From: Lichenostomus cassidix
Taxonomy: Eukaryota > Chordata > Aves > Passeriformes > Meliphagidae
Assembly (NCBI GenBank): GCA_008360975.2
Contig: CM039183.1
Location: 56,098,850 to 56,162,849, forward strand
DNA length: 64,000 nucleotides
Direction: 5' to 3'
This document shows, one piece after another, positions 59,195 through 64,000 of the stretch; position 1 is the stretch's first letter, and each line of letters begins with the position of its first letter. The translations under genes and the position numbers were made by a program. The notes beneath the pieces are model-generated. The model saw nothing but the letters and a program-made list of their open reading frames with translations. It was not told where the DNA came from and ran no database searches.

Positions 59195-62100
59195 GATTAA
59201 TTAATGGTAACTTTTCACCTTTTGTGTCCAGCAGTTCAATCTAGTGTATGTTCTGCCCAATTATATTTGCTTCAGATTTGGCTGCTTCTGCATAAAAAAC
59301 AGCAACAAGAGGAGAAGAAATAAAATTGTTCTATTGTTATTTGCAAAATTTGGAATGTAGTGCCCACCTAATGAACATCTATAATATACCACATCATGTG
59401 TACCTTGATAACAGTACTTTATTGGAAAATCATCTTCCTTCTGATACAGAGCATAAAGGAAACTTCCATCTTTTTTTTTGCTACTCACAGATGTAAAGGA
59501 TCTTCGGCAATTAAAACTGTGGTTTGAATTAAGGCTCTTCCTGCAAATCAGCTTTTCTTACCAAAACAAATAATTTTCAGAGTAAGTTCCAGGAATCATT
59601 CAAAGAGAACAGGGTGTGTCCAGGATTGTCTGTATCACCAGTTCTTGAGTTAATAATTGGCACATAAGCTTGTGCAAAAACCATCTAGGAAGGTTTACTG
59701 AACAAGGCTATTAAGACATATGCTTTGAGACTTCCAAACTTAAAGAGTGTTGCTAGACAATTTTCTATGTTTTTCAGTTGTTTGGTCCTTTTTAAGAAAC
59801 AAATGTTTGTAGCAGTTGGCGATGAAGTTAGTTTTAAAGAAACTCAGATATCATTCACAGTGCATAAGGCATAGAAATGGGTGGTTCCTTTCAGAATAGC
59901 CTATGGAGAAGAATTTCCTGTCCTTGAATATTTAGACCTTAATCACCTTCTTATTTTTTTGTCTGGGTTTTGGGTTATTGGAGATGCTGTATGAGCATAG
60001 TCAGTAGTGATTTTAGCTGCAACTGGTAGTCAAACCAGAGAGGATGGGTCATATAATTAAGCTTACGTGTTAAAGTACTGCAGTATTTAACAGTTTGGCA
60101 CTGTTAAAAGTGTGGCATGTCACACACCGCCTGTGTTGATATGTGATGATGTGAAAAAGGCCAGTATGGTATTGTATCAAGTACTTAATCAAATTGTATT
60201 TCATGATACTGTAAAAAATATTTAGTCAAACTGTATTTCTTTATTCATTAAGAATTTAATTTTCATTAATATTTTTGTTTACAGTTTTAGCCTTGCTGTG
60301 CAAATAGTCTTGCTTGCAAAATTCCTATACAAATAAGACACAAATTCACTGGATAGGACTTACTTCTACTTTCTGGCTTGCCACTGAGACAGTGACTGTC
60401 TTCTAATCCCAGCTGCAGCATTTTGTGTTGCTGATTGAACTTTGGAGAAAATTCCGTTCTCTCCAGGATAATCTAAAGTTTTAGAAATGTGGTCCATGTG
60501 CCCGAAGCTGGGCACAGCCCCTCTCTATGAAACTACTTGATTTGCCTTCTTTTACCTCTCCTCATAACAGGTACCGCTGTGTAAATGAAAGGGAATATTT
60601 CCTCCTAATTCTGTTTGTTGCAGTTTCCATGCTTATTTTTTTGTATATCTCCTATCTAAGTCCCAAAAATTCTAAAAATCCAGTACTGTAAAAAGTTGCT
60701 GTTGCATTCTAGAAAACTTTGCAGACCTTGTAGGTAAAGGAAACTGAAAAAGTGGTATCACTGAAATCTGTGCCCAGCTGGATTTGCAATGTGTTGCTTT
60801 AATGCTGGACTTAAAATTTCAGTATATTTTCCTTTGCAGCAGATGATACCAATATTAGTCTCAAGTGCTTTGTCATATGTTATTTACAAGGAAGTATATT
60901 CAGATTTTATTACCAAAGTTATTTTAATACCCTTTGCAATTGGATACTGATTAGAAAGAGGCTTACTTATTCATACATGTTCTAATCACTGATGTGTTGA
61001 AAAACTCTGTCTTGAAGTAGTTTGCTCATAAATTGTCTGAAAACTCAAAAGTGCATGTGGGAAAACTCTCAGGTGATAATTTGGTTTCACCACACACATA
61101 TTTTCATGAAATATCTGACCAGTCTATTTTCTGAACTACACAATGGAAAGCAAACTTGGGGGTGTATTTTAAAGACATGATCTTCTATTTCTGAATATAC
61201 AGTAAAGAAGTGTGTTTGCTGTGAACTTTTTCCCTTACTCTCTTGATTTGAGACCAGATAAAAAATTTTATGTAATGGTTTCCTGATATAGTGTCTGCCA
61301 ATGGTCCTGCATTTTTCTGGCTTAATAATGAATGAATTGTTTAGTTTTTAATGGAATTTTCTGGTAATACATTATCAAAATTAATATTCAGTACTGGCTG
61401 AAAGTGCAAATGTCATAGAGAAAGTAGTGGCTATTTTGGTCATGATAAAGACCTGAAATATCAAGCTGACTTATTTTTTCCAGCATATTGCACAGGATGT
61501 TGGTGATACTATTTTACCTTGAATGTAAATGTTAGGAAAATGCTACGTAAGTTCTTCAAGCAGTTACAAGATTTGAATTTTTTAGATTTTTAATTTCTGG
61601 TCAAGATGCAATTTGACATTATGAGGCTCACTGGATAATACAGAAATTCAGTAGTTTATGCAGCAACTGGTTGTTTTTACTTGGTTGATAAGACTTTGCA
61701 TTGCACAAATGTGTTAATAGCTGATTTTGAAAAGTATTCATGGTATTCTAAACATATTTTCTTACAGCTTTCCACTTGTTGAACAGCAGGCTAATTTGAT
61801 ATAAGTAACTCTGAGTAACTAGCCATTGCTGAGTTTCTGTTGTGGGAGGAACCATGAGAAGTAAATTACATTGTTTTCCTTCCTTGCATAATTTTCGTTC
61901 TTTGTCTTTTATCTGTAGTCAAATATCTTTTTTTAAAGACATGAATAGACTCATGAGGGCATAAGGTACTTGACTTTGAGAGTTAGAGAAAGAATTAAAT
62001 TCTATTTAACTGTAATCCATAGGAATTGCCTCTATATGAATATAAATAAAATTTACCTGTACTACATATTTTTAGAAAACAAATAAGCATAAATCCTGCT

Positions 62101-64000
62101 TAAGAGCTCCATTTCCTCTGATTCAGGGAGGGTAAGTTAAAGTAGAAGGAAAAATATTACTAAACCCAAAAGTGAAGGTTGCTACTTCAGTGTTGGGCAT
62201 CCACAACTCCAAGGGACTGCAGTTTTTATATTTCAGGAAGTATTTTTTGATAGGCAACACCACAAGTTACATGTAATAGAATACAAAATAAGTTTCTTTT
62301 CAATTTTACTTTAGTTTGTTTGCTTTTAGGTAGTCCAGGTGAGCTTAGAAAAACTAATTATGACTTTCTCAGGATATCTGCAGTACTAGAAGAAAAATAA
62401 CTCTTATTAATACAAAGTATGCGTCATAGTCTGCATTTTCCTTACATCTTTTTTATCTGCTATCTAAAACTTGTAAATAATGCTGCCAATCTGATTTCAG
62501 AAAGCTGATTGTATCTGTGCAGGCTTAGTGATGTTTGCTGTAGAATCACTTTCTGTTCTCTGCAGTGTAGAAAGAAACAACTGGATACTATAACCTCTGC
62601 TCATTTTCAGTGGTATCCACTGCCATTGTGATGTAATGTTAGAAGTTGTCGTAAATTAGCACATTCCTGATTAGCATGAATTCAATAAATGTTCTTTACT
62701 TCAAAAGAATGCTTGGGACACGTGCTACTACTTGCATTGTTTATATATGGTACTGTAGAAACTTAACATTTGCAAGAAAAATGTGAGATGATGGTTTGAT
62801 AAGATTACTCAGAAATAATTAGGTGGGTGTGTAGGCTGCTAAATGTATTTGATTTTAATCTCTAATTAAGAAGTTGGATTTTTTAATTGTTTTTGTGATG
62901 CAATAGTTTTTACTTCATTATGCTTTTTGCAAATAGGGACCAAATTCTGCCTCTTCATTGTGCCTAAGTACAGAATAAATGTTTTCAAATGAAACTCAAA
63001 GCCAGTGGCAGACTATCTCTATAGTCCTCCCCCTGGAGCATTATTCTCAGAGCAAACACATATATATGCCCTTGTATACCTTTAACCAGGAATGAAAATG
63101 ATGGCTAACCTTGAATGAGTATCTCTATGCATTCTTTTGGCTGATGGGAGATATAATTATATTGTGGGATCTGGCACTGCCAGAAGCATAGTGTTTTCAT
63201 GTTAGTGCTGTCTGATGCTGAGGTCTCTTATATGAGGATTGGAATTGGTTGATGTTACAGCAAAGATATCTCTCTGTGGATCTACAGGTGTGAATTTAAG
63301 CCTTGCTCTGTTCCACTGCTCCAGTGTTCACTTAACTCTGCTGCAAGGACAAGCTACTTGGTCACTTGGGCTGTGGAATCAGAGACAACCAGATGCATTA
63401 ACAAGAGACAACTGCATCAGTCCTTGGATAAAGAAGTTACTGTGTTAAAGTACACAAGACCAGTTGTATTTTTCAGTGTAGGAAAACTGTAACTTGCTCA
63501 TGGTTTGGGAAGGAGGGTTCTCCTAATACCTGCAGTTGGGGCATCCACTGGAAAATCACATGCTTTGTTAAAGAAGTTGCAGCACTATGTATGGAACTGC
63601 ATGGTTCTGAATTATGTAACTCCCTAGAGTTCTTTTTCTAGGTAACTCTTTTTAATACCAGTATATAGCAAACAATTGGTTAAAAAGGTAAGCGTGGCTT
63701 ACTTTTTTATTGAAAGCTTATCCTTCTGTACAGACTTTTCTATATAGTGTAGTATTTTGAATGGCAAACAAAGCCTGATCTATTGACATAATTTCCCAAG
63801 ATTATTTTGTTAGTTTCCAAGTTTTCATTGTATTAATAGGAATGGGAAAGGGGAAAAAAAAATTATGCTTTTCCATCTATCAGCAAAACTGTTTTGGCTT
63901 AACTTGAAGTGGTTGGGGTGGGGTGGATTTGGGGTTTTTTTATGCTTTAGGATTTTTGTCATTGCCATCTAGATCAATCTGCACTAACTGAATGAGTGAC

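Larger units (their letters stand above)
12262..64000 (+). other. AHI1: AHI1 (jouberin) gene, 5' and central part; 3' end outside window
   Basis: Jouberin is a scaffold of the ciliary transition zone and basal body, and human mutations cause Joubert syndrome (family knowledge). The gene is identified from a chain of + strand exons whose conserved peptides match mammalian AHI1 in order: SEAKAKTKVRFEE at the N-terminus, [66 protein letters not shown] and VAQQEAE. I read 18 coding exons with matching splice phases, 3,022 coding bases in all. Human jouberin has about 1,196 residues, so roughly the last 190 residues, including the SH3 domain, should lie beyond the right edge. The left limit given is the promoter X-box-like site, because the transcription start cannot be read directly. 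The right limit is the window edge. Identity is near certain; individual splice boundaries are slightly less so. Confidence 0.97.
48609..64000 (+). other. AHI1 intron 19, incomplete (at least 15.4 kb)
   Basis: No further AHI1 exon is seen; in particular there is no codon stretch resembling the SH3 start ALYDY or the WWYG motif. Contents: an antisense CR1 with reverse-transcriptase sequence at 51.2-51.84 kb, a T/C-rich low-complexity tract at 52.39-52.51 kb and a TA microsatellite at 59.18 kb. Open frames of 113-142 codons on the - strand at 53.8-55.25 kb are unexplained but unsupported. Everything else is AT-rich unique-looking DNA. Confidence 0.8.

Overview
The window is vertebrate nuclear DNA and almost certainly avian. 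The base composition is AT-rich with one sharp CpG island. Nearly all recognisable repeats are 3'-end or reverse-transcriptase fragments of CR1 LINEs in the form typical of birds. Introns obey GT-AG rules. No bacterial, organellar or CRISPR features were seen. The species cannot be fixed from the sequence alone.

The only gene I can support is AHI1 (jouberin), on the + strand. Its CpG-island promoter and non-coding exon 1 lie at about 12.1-12.43 kb. Exon 2 carries the ATG (17,068), which has an in-frame stop 12 bases upstream. Seventeen further coding exons run to 48,608. All splice phases agree, giving 3,022 coding bases, or 1,007 complete codons plus one base. The protein has a basic coiled-coil-like N-terminus, then a conserved C2-like region, then seven WD40 repeats, then a low-complexity linker. 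The SH3 domain and C-terminus expected for the family are not here. They must lie beyond 64,000, past an intron of at least 15.4 kb. Jouberin is a ciliary transition-zone protein, and its loss causes Joubert syndrome in humans. A promoter RFX X-box-like site fits a ciliary gene.

Layout: 1-12,050 is upstream intergenic DNA with a Ty3/gypsy-like pol fossil near 5.2-5.6 kb, an antisense CR1 scrap at 11.04 kb and some exon-like blocks of unknown meaning. 12,085-12,990 is the CpG island, with an NRF1-like site, an X-box-like site and an 11-base C-rich minisatellite that could form a G-quadruplex on the - strand. 17,022-48,608 is the AHI1 exon-intron body, holding six sense CR1 fragments, one weak antisense CR1 scrap, a 13-base tandem repeat and an unidentified block at 41.5-42.5 kb. 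48,609-64,000 is the start of a very long intron, with a 630-base antisense CR1 that includes reverse-transcriptase coding sequence, a T/C-rich tract and otherwise no feature I recognise.

I did not find a wholly new system. The most unusual items are the gypsy-like pol fossil, the G4-type minisatellite inside intron 1 of the CpG island, the X-box-like promoter site and the unidentified coding-like block in intron 18. Exon boundaries were read by eye from splice consensus, frame and remembered similarity to mammalian AHI1. No alignment was run.
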